From Deltaproteobacteria bacterium (GTDB taxonomy: Bacteria; Desulfobacterota; BSN033; UBA1163): a stretch of 13,422 nt of DNA. The first letter of the stretch is position 1, and every line of letters begins with the position of its first letter. The translations under genes and the position numbers were made by a program. The stretch lies in NCBI GenBank assembly GCA_016875255.1, contig VGRU01000085.1, positions 1-13,422 of the forward strand, given 5' to 3'. The notes under the pieces are model-generated. The model did no database searches. It was not told the DNA's origin and was given only the letters and a program-made list of their open reading frames with translations. Shown here in pieces: positions 1 through 6,175 of this stretch.

Positions 1-170
1 ATGAGGACGGTAGCCTCTCTTTCGAGGAGGAGATGGAATCCCTTTTGAGTGCGGTGGATTTCAAGGAGGCCGTTAATGATCAGAATGATGAGAATGATTC
101 CGGAGAAAACCGCAAGATAGACAGGCGAGAAGCTTCTGCTTATTTTCTTGCTGTTGCTGTTTCCGAACAA
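1..170 (-). CDS. Membrane sensor protein N-terminus, probably ZraS-like histidine kinase (partial)
   Basis: An open frame enters from the left edge on the minus strand; only about 56 N-terminal residues are present. A basic stretch (SKKISRSFSP) precedes one clear transmembrane helix (YLAVFSGIILIILIING) and then a polar segment (LEIHRTQKGFHLLLERE) like the start of the periplasmic sensing region of membrane histidine kinases. No ATG is available in this frame. The best start is TTG at 170, with GGAAGGGA about 7 nt upstream, overlapping the stop region of the preceding ZraP-like gene, so the two genes are almost certainly cotranscribed. In ZraPSR systems a Spy-like periplasmic protein accompanies the kinase ZraS and the sigma-54 activator ZraR; that context, not any visible kinase domain, is the basis of the name. 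The catalytic part lies outside the window. Confidence 0.6.
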   Translation of the reverse strand, partial: MFGNSNSKKISRSFSPVYLAVFSGIILIILIINGLLEIHRTQKGFHLLLEREATVL

Positions 171-183
171 TCGGCATCCCTTC

Positions 184-666
184 CTATTCTTCCGGGGGTA
201 AGGTTCTCCTGGGGCTCATAGGCCCCATGGGGCCATGGCCGGGCCTCATTCGCTGAAAAAGAGGAAACTCCTGCTCAGGGCACCAGGATTTGAGCTGTTC
301 GTGCGTGAGTAAACCCCGGATCTTCACCATGTATTCGATGGCCTTCTCCTCCAAGTTGGACTGTGTCTCAACCATCTCGATATATTTGGTCCGGATAGAT
401 TCTGTTTTAATGGCGGGATTGATGAGGAGTTCCCGGAATTCGAGCCGCTTGGTGACGAGTTGAGCCCGAAGGAGTTGTGTTTCCTGGAGATAGGTTTGTT
501 GTAGAAGGTTGAGTCCCTTTGCCTGTTCCGGAGAGAGATGGAGGTCTGATGCCCTTCCGCACCGTCCATCTTTTCTCCAGGGCCTCATTCCCATCGGTTG
601 AGCATGGGAGAAGATCGGAAGCAGAAAGATGAGAACGAGAGAGAAGACGGCTATCTTCAATTTCAT
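184..666 (-). CDS. Spy/CpxP/ZraP-like periplasmic protein
   Basis: A 160-residue secreted protein with a clear signal peptide (MKLKIAVFSLVLIFLLPIFSHA, cleavage near residue 22). The mature part is mostly helical and carries the two LTxxQ-type motifs of the Spy/CpxP family, LSPEQ at 44-48 and LTHEQ at 120-124, with a charged helical hairpin between them. The C-terminal tail is Met/Pro/Gly rich (RPGHGPMGPM). Proteins of this group are periplasmic chaperones or metal-sensing partners of two-component kinases. ATG at 666 is supported by AAAGGA about 10 nt upstream. It lies 13 nt upstream of the membrane sensor protein and downstream of a second member of the same family, from which it is separated by a terminator, so it may also have its own promoter. 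The family assignment is strong; the metal specificity is unknown. Confidence 0.85.
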   Translation of the reverse strand: MKLKIAVFSLVLIFLLPIFSHAQPMGMRPWRKDGRCGRASDLHLSPEQAKGLNLLQQTYLQETQLLRAQLVTKRLEFRELLINPAIKTESIRTKYIEMVETQSNLEEKAIEYMVKIRGLLTHEQLKSWCPEQEFPLFQRMRPGHGPMGPMSPRRTLPPEE

Positions 667-726
667 TCGGTAATCGTTCCTTTCGGCCTTGCTCCTATTT
701 TAACCATATCGAAATAGATTGAAAAT

Positions 727-789
727 GTCAAACCTTCGACCTTTCAGTTTGAAGCCTAGTGAGCTTCAGGCCGAAGGGTCAGGTTTGAC
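727..789. repeat. Long imperfect inverted repeat
   Basis: Outer arms GTCAAACCT (727-735) and AGGTTTGAC (781-789) are perfectly complementary. Inner arms GAAGC (751-755) and GCTTC (763-767) flank a 7-nt loop, with partial pairing between. It could fold into a hairpin of about 63 nt in the gap between the two ZraP-like genes. Just right of it, TGACCCTGAGCGGGG resembles one half of the CCTTCGACAGGCTCAGGGTG-type palindrome present at 7658-7680, so it may be a relic of a dispersed palindromic repeat. Confidence 0.5.
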
Positions 790-852
790 CCTGAGCGGGG
801 CTATGACACTCATTTCAAAAGATAGTCGTGTGTAGCCGAATGGGTCAAAAAT

Positions 853-882
853 AAAAAGGGAAGGCCTGCGCCTTCCCTTTTT
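853..882 (-). terminator. Rho-independent terminator of the first ZraP-like gene
   Basis: AAAAAGGGAAGGC (853-865) pairs perfectly with GCCTTCCCTTTTT (870-882) around a 4-nt loop. In the minus direction the stem is followed by a T-rich run (TTTTTATTTTT). It begins 22 nt downstream of the stop codon at 905. The A-rich opposite flank would also let it work for plus-strand transcripts. It should stop most transcription from the sigma-54 promoter before the second ZraP-like gene. Confidence 0.85.
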
Positions 883-904
883 ATTGTCTGGCCTGTGACC
901 ATGA

Positions 905-1411
905 TTAGAAACACTGTCCCTGCCCAGGGCCCATTCCACGGCCTCTCATCTGTCCCCGGCCGGCGCCAGGGCCGAACCCAGAACCCATTCCGCATCCCGA
1001 CCTGAACCCGGCAATCTGCTCAGGCGTGAGGAATTGACGAGCTTCCAATTTAAACTGCAAGCCCTTATCCCTCATCTGGTTTTGGAGATCTCTCAACTCT
1101 TTCTCTTTATCGACAATGGCCTTGGCTTCGGCCTTTGGATTGGTCCAGAGGGATTGGAGCTCCAGTTTTTTGGTCAGAAGAGCACCCCTAATCTTTGCTG
1201 TCTCATCCACAAACTTCTGGCGCAATTCCTGAAACTTCGTCTTCTGCTCAGGCGTTAAAGCAGCCGCCTTGCCGGAATCGGAAGATTCCCAGCAAGGACC
1301 ACCTTGACCGCCTTTCCCGCGAGGACCATGACCCGGGCCATAAGCATAAACAGAAATGGCTCCCAAAACCATGATGACCACTAAACTCAATGCAATCAGA
1401 CTCTTTTTCAT
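905..1411 (-). CDS. ZraP-like periplasmic metal-sensor/chaperone protein
   Basis: A 168-residue exported protein of the Spy/CpxP/ZraP (Metal_resist) type. A signal peptide (KKSLIALSLVVIMVLGAIS...YA) is followed by a Gly/His stretch (GPGHGPRGKGG), then a helical core with two perfect LTPEQ motifs at 52-56 and 128-132, and a Gly/Arg/Met-rich tail ending in QCF with a CGMG motif. Cys at 40, 140 and 167 plus the His-Gly segments could bind metal. The longer reading starts at a GTG (1420) that lies inside the Shine-Dalgarno AAAGGAGGTGA, so the ATG at 1411 is the true start. Transcription is predicted from the sigma-54 promoter at 1454-1468 and ends at the hairpin 853-882. Together with a second family member and a membrane sensor downstream, it resembles a ZraP-ZraSR envelope/metal stress operon. 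Confidence 0.85.
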   Translation of the reverse strand: MKKSLIALSLVVIMVLGAISVYAYGPGHGPRGKGGQGGPCWESSDSGKAAALTPEQKTKFQELRQKFVDETAKIRGALLTKKLELQSLWTNPKAEAKAIVDKEKELRDLQNQMRDKGLQFKLEARQFLTPEQIAGFRSGCGMGSGFGPGAGRGQMRGRGMGPGQGQCF

Positions 1412-1453
1412 TCGATTCACCTCCTTTCATTTGAATTTTTATTTTCTTATAAA

Positions 1454-1468
1454 GCAACGACCGTGCCA
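1454..1468 (-). promoter_or_regulatory. Sigma-54 (-24/-12) promoter
   Basis: Read on the minus strand this is TGGCACGGTCGTTGC, an exact match to the sigma-54 consensus TGGCAC-N5-TTGC with GG and GC in the required spacing. The start site should fall near 1442, leaving a leader of about 30 nt with a strong ribosome site before the ATG at 1411. It predicts control by an NtrC/ZraR-type enhancer-binding protein, consistent with the sensor gene downstream. Confidence 0.9.
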
Positions 1469-1552
1469 ATCCACTCAGATCTTTTAGATTTGTAATCCCC
1501 TATCGCTTCAATTTCTGGGAAATATTAAGAGGTTAGAGAAATGTAAAAGTTT

Positions 1553-1577
1553 TGAAACGCGGATCGCGCCAGTTTCA
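1553..1577. promoter_or_regulatory. Candidate activator-binding palindrome upstream of the sigma-54 promoter
   Basis: TGAAAC (1553-1558) and GTTTCA (1572-1577) form an inverted repeat with a 13-nt spacer that itself contains CGCG-GAT-CGCG (1558-1568). It lies about 85-110 bp upstream of the -24 element, the usual distance for a sigma-54 enhancer-binding site. Assignment to a ZraR-like regulator is inferred from position only. Confidence 0.5.
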
Positions 1578-1990
1578 CAACAGGCCTAATACAGATTAAT
1601 CACACCTCTCATTCGACAATCCTGACGATTGGTTCGACAAGAATTTCCTTTTTCTTCAACTTAAATTGAGCGATTCACCCTATTTCACAAGGGAGGCAGG
1701 GATGCCTCAAACCCTTTTAGAATGCGATATGTTGAAAGTTTGGGCAATTGACCATAAGCTTTCGCCAAACAGGTGATCATTGAACTATCTCCATGGTTGA
1801 TTCAACCCATCAAAGGTGATCGCTCTAAAAGGCTTTTCGGTCTCCCCGCCCCCCTTGTGAAGGGTGAAAAAATAGCTCAATTTAGGTTCAACTTAATCTG
1901 CCCCTCCTAAATTTTCCTTGAAAAGAAAATGGGGAAAGGTTAAAAAATGTCAATCTATTTGAAGAAATTCATTGATCATCGAGGTGCGGA
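1578..1990. other. Intergenic region, no gene seen
   Basis: About 410 bases between the divergent ZraP-like and aminotransferase genes hold no convincing coding region. Visible items are a small palindrome GGTTGATTCAACC (1795-1807), which could be an operator about 190 bp upstream of the aminotransferase, and a 24-codon ORF at 1702-1776 behind a purine-rich sequence that I do not consider a gene. The promoter for the aminotransferase operon must lie here, but no clear -35/-10 pair stands out. Confidence 0.4.
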
Positions 1991-3346
1991 ATGGAGTTCA
2001 CCTATCCCAAAGGACACGTTTTTTACCGGAAATTAGGCCGAGTCTATCCTCTGGCTACCCGTGGAGAAGGCATCTATCTTTATGATGAGAAGGGAAAGCG
2101 GTATATTGACGGCTCCGGCGGCGCTCTGGTGGCGAATATCGGGCATGGGCATAGTGAAATCTTCCAGAAGATGATGGAGCAGATGGGCAAGGTGGGCTAT
2201 GTCCATGGGACCCAGTTTACCACGGGTTCGATTGAGGAATATGCAGAGGCGCTCGGGAAAATCCTGCCGGAAGGATTGGAGAAAATCTACTTTCTCTCCG
2301 GAGGCTCCGAATCAATTGAGGCGGCCATCAAATTCGCAAGACAATATTTCTTGGATTCAGGGCAGGCACAGAGATGGCGTGTCGTTGCAAGGTGGCACAG
2401 TTACCACGGAAACACTCTCGGAGCCCTCTCCCTGACCGGCCGCATCGGGATGAGAAAGCCCTATCTCCCGCTTCTGATCGACTTTCCGCATTTCTCGCCG
2501 CCTTACTGTTACCGGTGCCCCTTCAACCTTTCCTATCCCCAATGTGAACTCGAGTGCGCAAAGGCGCTTGAAACTCTCATTCAGATGGAGGGGGCTGAGA
2601 CGATCTCAGCGGTCATCCTCGAGCCTGTCGGAGGTGCAACGATCGGGGCCCTTGTCCCTCCGGACGGATATCTTTCGCTGATCAGGAAGATCTGCGACCG
2701 ATTCGGAATCCTCCTGATCGATGACGAGGTGATGACCGGAATGGGCAGGACAGGGAGATGGTTTGCTATTGAGCACTGGAATCTTACTCCTGATATCATG
2801 GTCCTTGGAAAAGGGATGAGCGGAGGGTATTTTCCTCTCTCAGCGATGATCACGCGGGGCAAGGCTGTGGATCGATTGAAGGAGAAGACAGGCGGATTTG
2901 TCCATGGCCATACTTTTTCGCACCATCCGGTCGCTTGCGCAGTGGGCCTGGCCGTGCTCCGGTTCATCGAGGAGAGAAAGTTGATCGAGCAATGTCCCCG
3001 GAAGGGCGACTATCTCTTGAAGAGGTTAGAGGAGTTGAAAGATTTTCCTTTTGTGGGCGATGTGAGGGGAAAAGGGTTGATGACGGCTGTCGAATTTGTT
3101 AAAGACCAGAAAACAAAGGGGCCCTTTCCGAGAACGGAAAGATTTACGGAGAAAGTGATCGATTCTGCCTTTGAGAACGGTCTCGTCCTCTACCCCGGTA
3201 CTGGTTTTGTCGATGGAGTGAATGGCGACATGGTGATGATAGGCCCGCCCCCAATCATCGAAGAGAACCAGATCGATGAGATCATTGAGATACTGAAGAG
3301 AACCTTTCAACACATTTCGGAATTCGGAATGCGGATTGCGGATTGA
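1991..3346 (+). CDS. Class III (omega) aminotransferase, PLP-dependent
   Basis: A 451-residue fold-type I aminotransferase of class III, usual length for the family. Visible landmarks are the substrate/PLP loop SGGSES (103-108), aromatic/Gly motif WHSYHG (135-140), the cofactor Asp in IDDEVMTGMGRTG (D245), and the Schiff-base lysine K274 in VLGKGMSGG. A Cys cluster (C173, C176, C185, C189) follows the SPPYCYRCP segment, as in a subgroup annotated broadly as aspartate aminotransferase family. ATG is preceded by GAGGTG. It should move an amino group from an omega- or beta-amino acid to pyruvate or 2-oxoglutarate. The downstream beta-keto acid cleavage gene begins within about 20 nt, pointing to a beta-amino acid substrate. 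The last ten residues (ISEFGMRIAD) are encoded by a 7-bp repeat tract, so the natural C-terminus has probably been rewritten. Confidence 0.88.
   Translation: MEFTYPKGHVFYRKLGRVYPLATRGEGIYLYDEKGKRYIDGSGGALVANIGHGHSEIFQKMMEQMGKVGYVHGTQFTTGSIEEYAEALGKILPEGLEKIYFLSGGSESIEAAIKFARQYFLDSGQAQRWRVVARWHSYHGNTLGALSLTGRIGMRKPYLPLLIDFPHFSPPYCYRCPFNLSYPQCELECAKALETLIQMEGAETISAVILEPVGGATIGALVPPDGYLSLIRKICDRFGILLIDDEVMTGMGRTGRWFAIEHWNLTPDIMVLGKGMSGGYFPLSAMITRGKAVDRLKEKTGGFVHGHTFSHHPVACAVGLAVLRFIEERKLIEQCPRKGDYLLKRLEELKDFPFVGDVRGKGLMTAVEFVKDQKTKGPFPRTERFTEKVIDSAFENGLVLYPGTGFVDGVNGDMVMIGPPPIIEENQIDEIIEILKRTFQHISEFGMRIAD
3318..3345. repeat. 7-bp tandem repeat (CGGAATT/CGGATTG) at a gene end
   Basis: Four head-to-tail 7-bp units occur: CGGAATT, CGGAATG, CGGATTG, CGGATTG. 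They run through the last codons of the aminotransferase and supply its TGA stop (3344-3346). The same motif recurs inverted at 12944-12960, inside the end of the Ppx/GppA gene. Confidence 0.75.
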
Positions 3347-3366
3347 AAAAAAATAGGACAGGTCGA

Positions 3367-4194
3367 ATGGAAAAATTGATCATTACGGTCGGCATTACAG
3401 GATCGCGAATCACAAGACAGCAGACGCCGTATATCCCCATTTTGCCCGAGGAGATTGCCCGGTCTGGCATTGAGGCGTGGAGGGCAGGGGCTTCGGTCCT
3501 TCATATCCATGTCAGGGATCCGAAGACCGGCCTGGGGGCCCAGGACTATTCCATCTTTAAGGAGGTGGTGGACCGTATTCGAAGCGAGACCGACGCCATC
3601 CTCTGCCTGACCACGAGCGGCATTCCGGGTAGAAATCTCGAATTTCGCGAGAGGCTTGTTCCCTTAGCCTTAAATCCGGAACTGGTCTCTTTTGACGCAG
3701 GCTCTGTCAATATGAGGGAGAATGTCTTTCTCAATCCTCCGGAGTTTTTGGAACTTCTGGCCAAAGAGACACTGGCCAAGGGAATTAAGCCTGAGCTGGA
3801 GGTATTTGAGGCTGGAATGGTTGAAACCTGCATTCGGTATCTGGAAAAGGGCCTTCTAAAACCTCCGCTCCACTTTCAATTTGTGTTGGGAGTCATCGGA
3901 GGGATGTCTGCTACGGTAAAGTCCATTCTCCATCTTTCAGAAATTATCCCCGCAGGCTCCACGTGGTCGGTTATCGGAACCGGAATCGGCCAGCTTCCCA
4001 TGGCAATGATCGCCATGACCATGGGCGGCCATGTCCGGGTTGGACTGGAGGACAATCTCTACTACTCCAGGGGAGTGCTGGCCAAGACCAATGCGGAGTT
4101 GGTCGAGAGGATAGTGAGGATTTCAAAGGAGTTTGGAAGAGAAGTAGCAGCTCCCGAGGAGGCCCGAAAAATATTAAATTTAACTCCTCTCTGA
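3367..4194 (+). CDS. Beta-keto acid cleavage enzyme (BKACE, DUF849; Kce-like)
   Basis: A 275-residue TIM-barrel protein of the BKACE family, which condenses a beta-keto acid with acetyl-CoA to give acetoacetate plus a new acyl-CoA; the founding member is 3-keto-5-aminohexanoate cleavage enzyme of lysine fermentation. Family hallmarks are MEKLIITVGITG at the start, the zinc-binding HIHVRD (H46, H48), ELEVFEAG with the catalytic acidic residues (143-150), and VRVGLEDNLYY, whose E228 is the third zinc ligand. ATG at 3367, with AGGACAGG upstream, matches the family start; a TTG at 3343 overlapping the previous stop would add eight residues and is less likely. It forms an operon with the aminotransferase and is closed by the hairpin at 4222-4261. 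The family is certain; the exact keto acid is not. Confidence 0.9.
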   Translation: MEKLIITVGITGSRITRQQTPYIPILPEEIARSGIEAWRAGASVLHIHVRDPKTGLGAQDYSIFKEVVDRIRSETDAILCLTTSGIPGRNLEFRERLVPLALNPELVSFDAGSVNMRENVFLNPPEFLELLAKETLAKGIKPELEVFEAGMVETCIRYLEKGLLKPPLHFQFVLGVIGGMSATVKSILHLSEIIPAGSTWSVIGTGIGQLPMAMIAMTMGGHVRVGLEDNLYYSRGVLAKTNAELVERIVRISKEFGREVAAPEEARKILNLTPL

Positions 4195-4221
4195 GGTCAA
4201 AGAAATATCAATCCGCTTTTA

Positions 4222-4261
4222 CCCCGTTAGAAATGATGCCCCGCTGGAATTTCTAACGGGG
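4222..4261. terminator. Perfect 13-bp hairpin, probable terminator or palindromic repeat
   Basis: CCCCGTTAGAAAT (4222-4234) and ATTTCTAACGGGG (4249-4261) form a perfect 13-bp stem with a 14-nt loop. It starts 28 nt after the BKACE stop and directly abuts the stop codon of the galE remnant on the other strand. Flanking T and A runs are short, so it may act as an mRNA 3'-end stabiliser or be a dispersed repeat as well as a terminator. Confidence 0.65.
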
Positions 4262-4262
4262 T

Positions 4263-4397
4263 TTACCTCACATCGCCATAACCCTCAGTATGATTACGGT
4301 GCCATCTCCAGGCTGTCTCAGTGATCGTCTCCAGATCTGGATATCCTGGAACCCACCCCACCTTCTCTTTCATCTTCTCTGAGCCGGTAACCAGCCT
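4263..4397 (-). pseudogene. galE: 3' remnant of UDP-glucose 4-epimerase (galE)
   Basis: The minus strand encodes about 44 residues ending at a TAA. They match the extreme C-terminus of GalE-type epimerases: [12 protein letters not shown], then [18 protein letters not shown], then EGYGD, equivalent to the family's SEK..LGW.P.Y.DLE.I..TAWRWH..HP.GY. No upstream Rossmann-fold part of the gene exists: beyond about 4397 the frame runs into the promoter of the toxin-antitoxin operon. The 5' part of an ancestral galE was therefore lost when the toxin-antitoxin cassette or a rearrangement arrived. Assignment is by motif recognition and is fairly secure, but the exact junction (4395-4407) is approximate. 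Confidence 0.7.
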
Positions 4398-4407
4398 CGA
4401 ATAAAAG

Positions 4408-4436
4408 TTGACAAAAAAGAGTAGATCATTTATCCT
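4408..4436 (+). promoter_or_regulatory. Sigma-70 promoter of the RHH/PIN operon
   Basis: TTGACA (4408-4413), a 17-bp spacer and TATCCT (4431-4436) form a strong housekeeping promoter. Transcription should begin near 4443, about 28 nt before the antitoxin ATG, which has a full AAGGAGG ribosome site. Confidence 0.8.
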
Positions 4437-4446
4437 ACACATAGGA
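4433..4446. promoter_or_regulatory. Operator-like palindrome over the -10 box
   Basis: TCCTA-CACA-TAGGA is a perfect 5+5 inverted repeat that covers the end of the -10 box and the expected start site. Ribbon-helix-helix antitoxins typically bind such short palindromes to repress their own operon, so this is the likely autoregulatory site. Confidence 0.55.
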
Positions 4447-4470
4447 AGTGTGTAATAAGGAGGCATAAAA

Positions 4471-4731
4471 ATGATGAGGATCAATACTGTTTTCAAAGAA
4501 GATATCATCGAAGAAATTGACCGGATCGCAAGGGAGGAGGGGAAAAGCAGGAGCCGGTTGTTAAGGGAAGCGGCTCAAAGGTTGATCAAAGACTATCAAT
4601 ATCAAAAAGCAGAAGAGATCAAGAGGAAAAAAATTGGGCATGCTATCGAAGTTCAGGACAGGTTGAGGAAGAAATCAGGCAATTGGGACTCTGTCTCTGA
4701 GTTAAGGAAATGGAGAGAGAAACATTCATGA
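4471..4731 (+). CDS. Ribbon-helix-helix antitoxin (CopG/VapB type)
   Basis: An 86-residue protein. Residues 2-45 read as a ribbon-helix-helix DNA-binding domain: strand [41 protein letters not shown], with the family's K-S-R-S-x-L-L-R-E-A helix. The rest is a highly charged helical tail that would wrap the toxin. The ribosome site AAGGAGG lies 7 nt before ATG; a second ATG follows directly and gives an equivalent product. The stop overlaps the toxin start (ATGA at 4728-4731), so translation is coupled. It should neutralise the PIN nuclease and repress the promoter at 4408-4436. Confidence 0.87.
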   Translation: MMRINTVFKEDIIEEIDRIAREEGKSRSRLLREAAQRLIKDYQYQKAEEIKRKKIGHAIEVQDRLRKKSGNWDSVSELRKWREKHS

Positions 4732-5150
4732 AAGAATATGTGTTGGATACCTCCGTGGTTCTTAAATGGTTCAGCGGGTTTGGAGAAAATGACCTCGATC
4801 ATTCTCTTCGGCTGAGACAAAACCACCACGACCGATCCATACTTTTCATCATTCCGGAATTATTGTTTTACGAACTGGCCAATGCGCTCCGGTATAACCC
4901 CAACTTTTCGGCAAAGGATGTGAATGAGGCTCTGGATTCTGTATTTGATATGGGGTTGGAGGTAAGAAGGGCGGACAAAAAAGTGATGGAAGATGCAATC
5001 ACCATTGGGTTCAAATTTAATATTCCTGTTTACGATGCCTACTTCCTTGCATTGTCAAGAATAGAAGGGAAGCCCCTCATTACCGCAGATTACAAATTCG
5101 TTGAGAGAATGAAAGGAACAAAAGGAATAATCAGACTTTCTGATCTTTAA
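4728..5150 (+). CDS. PIN-domain ribonuclease toxin (VapC type)
   Basis: A 140-residue PIN-domain protein. The four acidic metal ligands are visible: D7 (VLDTSVVLKWF), E49 (PELLFYELANAL), D103 (VYDAYFLALS) and D121 (LITADYKF). VapC toxins are Mg-dependent endoribonucleases that cut tRNA or rRNA and halt translation until bound by the cognate antitoxin. An in-frame ATG 18 nt earlier (4710) exists, but ATG at 4728 overlaps the antitoxin stop as ATGA and gives the standard PIN start. All catalytic residues are intact, so the toxin is probably functional. No terminator hairpin is evident between its end and the convergent hydrolase remnant. Confidence 0.88.
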   Translation: MKEYVLDTSVVLKWFSGFGENDLDHSLRLRQNHHDRSILFIIPELLFYELANALRYNPNFSAKDVNEALDSVFDMGLEVRRADKKVMEDAITIGFKFNIPVYDAYFLALSRIEGKPLITADYKFVERMKGTKGIIRLSDL

Positions 5151-5186
5151 AAGTCCTGCCCTTTTCGTTCGATCCTCCTTATCAGA

Positions 5187-6061
5187 TCATTCAGCCTTTG
5201 GTTTCTGCTCAATTGATAACAAATGGACTGATTCCAAGAAATCCTCCATATCCTTCAGCCAGACATTCCGATAACGTGAAAGATGATGTCCATCTTCCCC
5301 CACCAATTCATAAAGGCGGAAAGTTATCTTACCGCCAGCCTTTTCAAAGGCTCTCGCATAGCTCTTGATGGCTTCTTTCGAGTAATAGCTATCATTATCT
5401 GCATATAAAAAAAGCATGGGAGTAGTTGTCTTTGCTCCGGATCTTTTAAAATACCTGAGATTGGGGTCGTACATGTATTTTGTACAACCCTCACCCATCC
5501 ATCCGCCCACAAAATTAATTACAGCCTTTACTGAGGCAGGACGTTCCGCCGCGTAGACAACAGATAGAATCCCCCCCTGGATACTCCGGAGAGCACGGTA
5601 CGGGAGGAGTCAACGTAAGGAAGAGACTTCACATAGGCAAAAACAGCGTCCAAATCTTGAGTTGCATTTTTAATGCCTCGATCAACTTCAACATCACTGC
5701 ACCAGTAAGGCTCTTCATATTCCCCCTCAGATTGCCCACGGCCACGCCGCATAGGAGCAAGCACGACAAATCCCCATTGAGTAAAAAGCTTTCCAAATGA
5801 TTCCCATCGCAATGTCTGCTTAGCAGGGGTTTTCCCAGGGCCGGTTGACCCATGATTGAAGATAAGGAGAGGAAAAGGCCCATGTCCTTCGGGTTTGTAG
5901 AGCGTGGCTTCGAGTTTCAATTCTTTTTTCCCACCCAAAAAGGAAGATACTTTGATTGGTATCCAAATTTGTTCACCGGTTTGGGTTTCCTGTGGAAAAG
6001 CGATGGTTATGAATAGAAAAATGGCCAATAGGCTGATGCCACAATATCTAAACGGATTCAT
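5187..6061 (-). pseudogene. Exported alpha/beta hydrolase (dienelactone hydrolase-like), frameshifted
   Basis: Two adjoining minus-strand frames make one secreted alpha/beta hydrolase of about 291 residues if one base is restored. The first part carries a signal peptide (SLLAIFLFITIAFPQ), the oxyanion-side NHGS motif, and ends in the nucleophile elbow GVSRGG. Immediately afterwards a run of seven G (5571-5577, C on the plus strand) shifts the frame, and the protein stops at 5528. Adding one G lets the reading continue as GGILSVVYAAERPASVKAV into the second part, which holds the probable acid (LYADNDSYY) and His (EDGHHLSRY). Start ATG 6061 has AGGAGGGG 5-7 nt upstream. Everything except the G run looks intact, so this may be a recent mutation, a phase-variable slip, or a base-calling error. 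Confidence 0.75.
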
Positions 6062-6175
6062 ATCCACCCCTCCTGTTTCGAATCAATATTTCTTTGGCCC
6101 AAGTAATTAAAGTAATCGTAGCTTTTTTATACTCTAATTTTAAATTTTTCCAACAGGAATCAGGGTCAAACATTT

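Noticed and set aside
33..221. Plus-strand open frame at the left end
   Set aside because: The opposite strand carries a transmembrane helix in frame with a ribosome site; the plus-strand product is featureless and spans two minus-strand genes.
1034..1258. Plus-strand open frame inside the ZraP-like gene
   Set aside because: It is the reverse frame of a gene with signal peptide, promoter and terminator.
1702..1776. 24-codon ORF with a purine-rich ribosome-like sequence upstream of the aminotransferase
   Set aside because: No recognisable leader-peptide features, the start lies in a small palindrome (AGGCAGGGATGCCT), and it ends over 200 nt before the next gene.
2581..2967. Antisense open frame of 128 codons inside the aminotransferase
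   Set aside because: The sense strand has full family motifs across the region and the antisense product resembles nothing and lacks a ribosome site.
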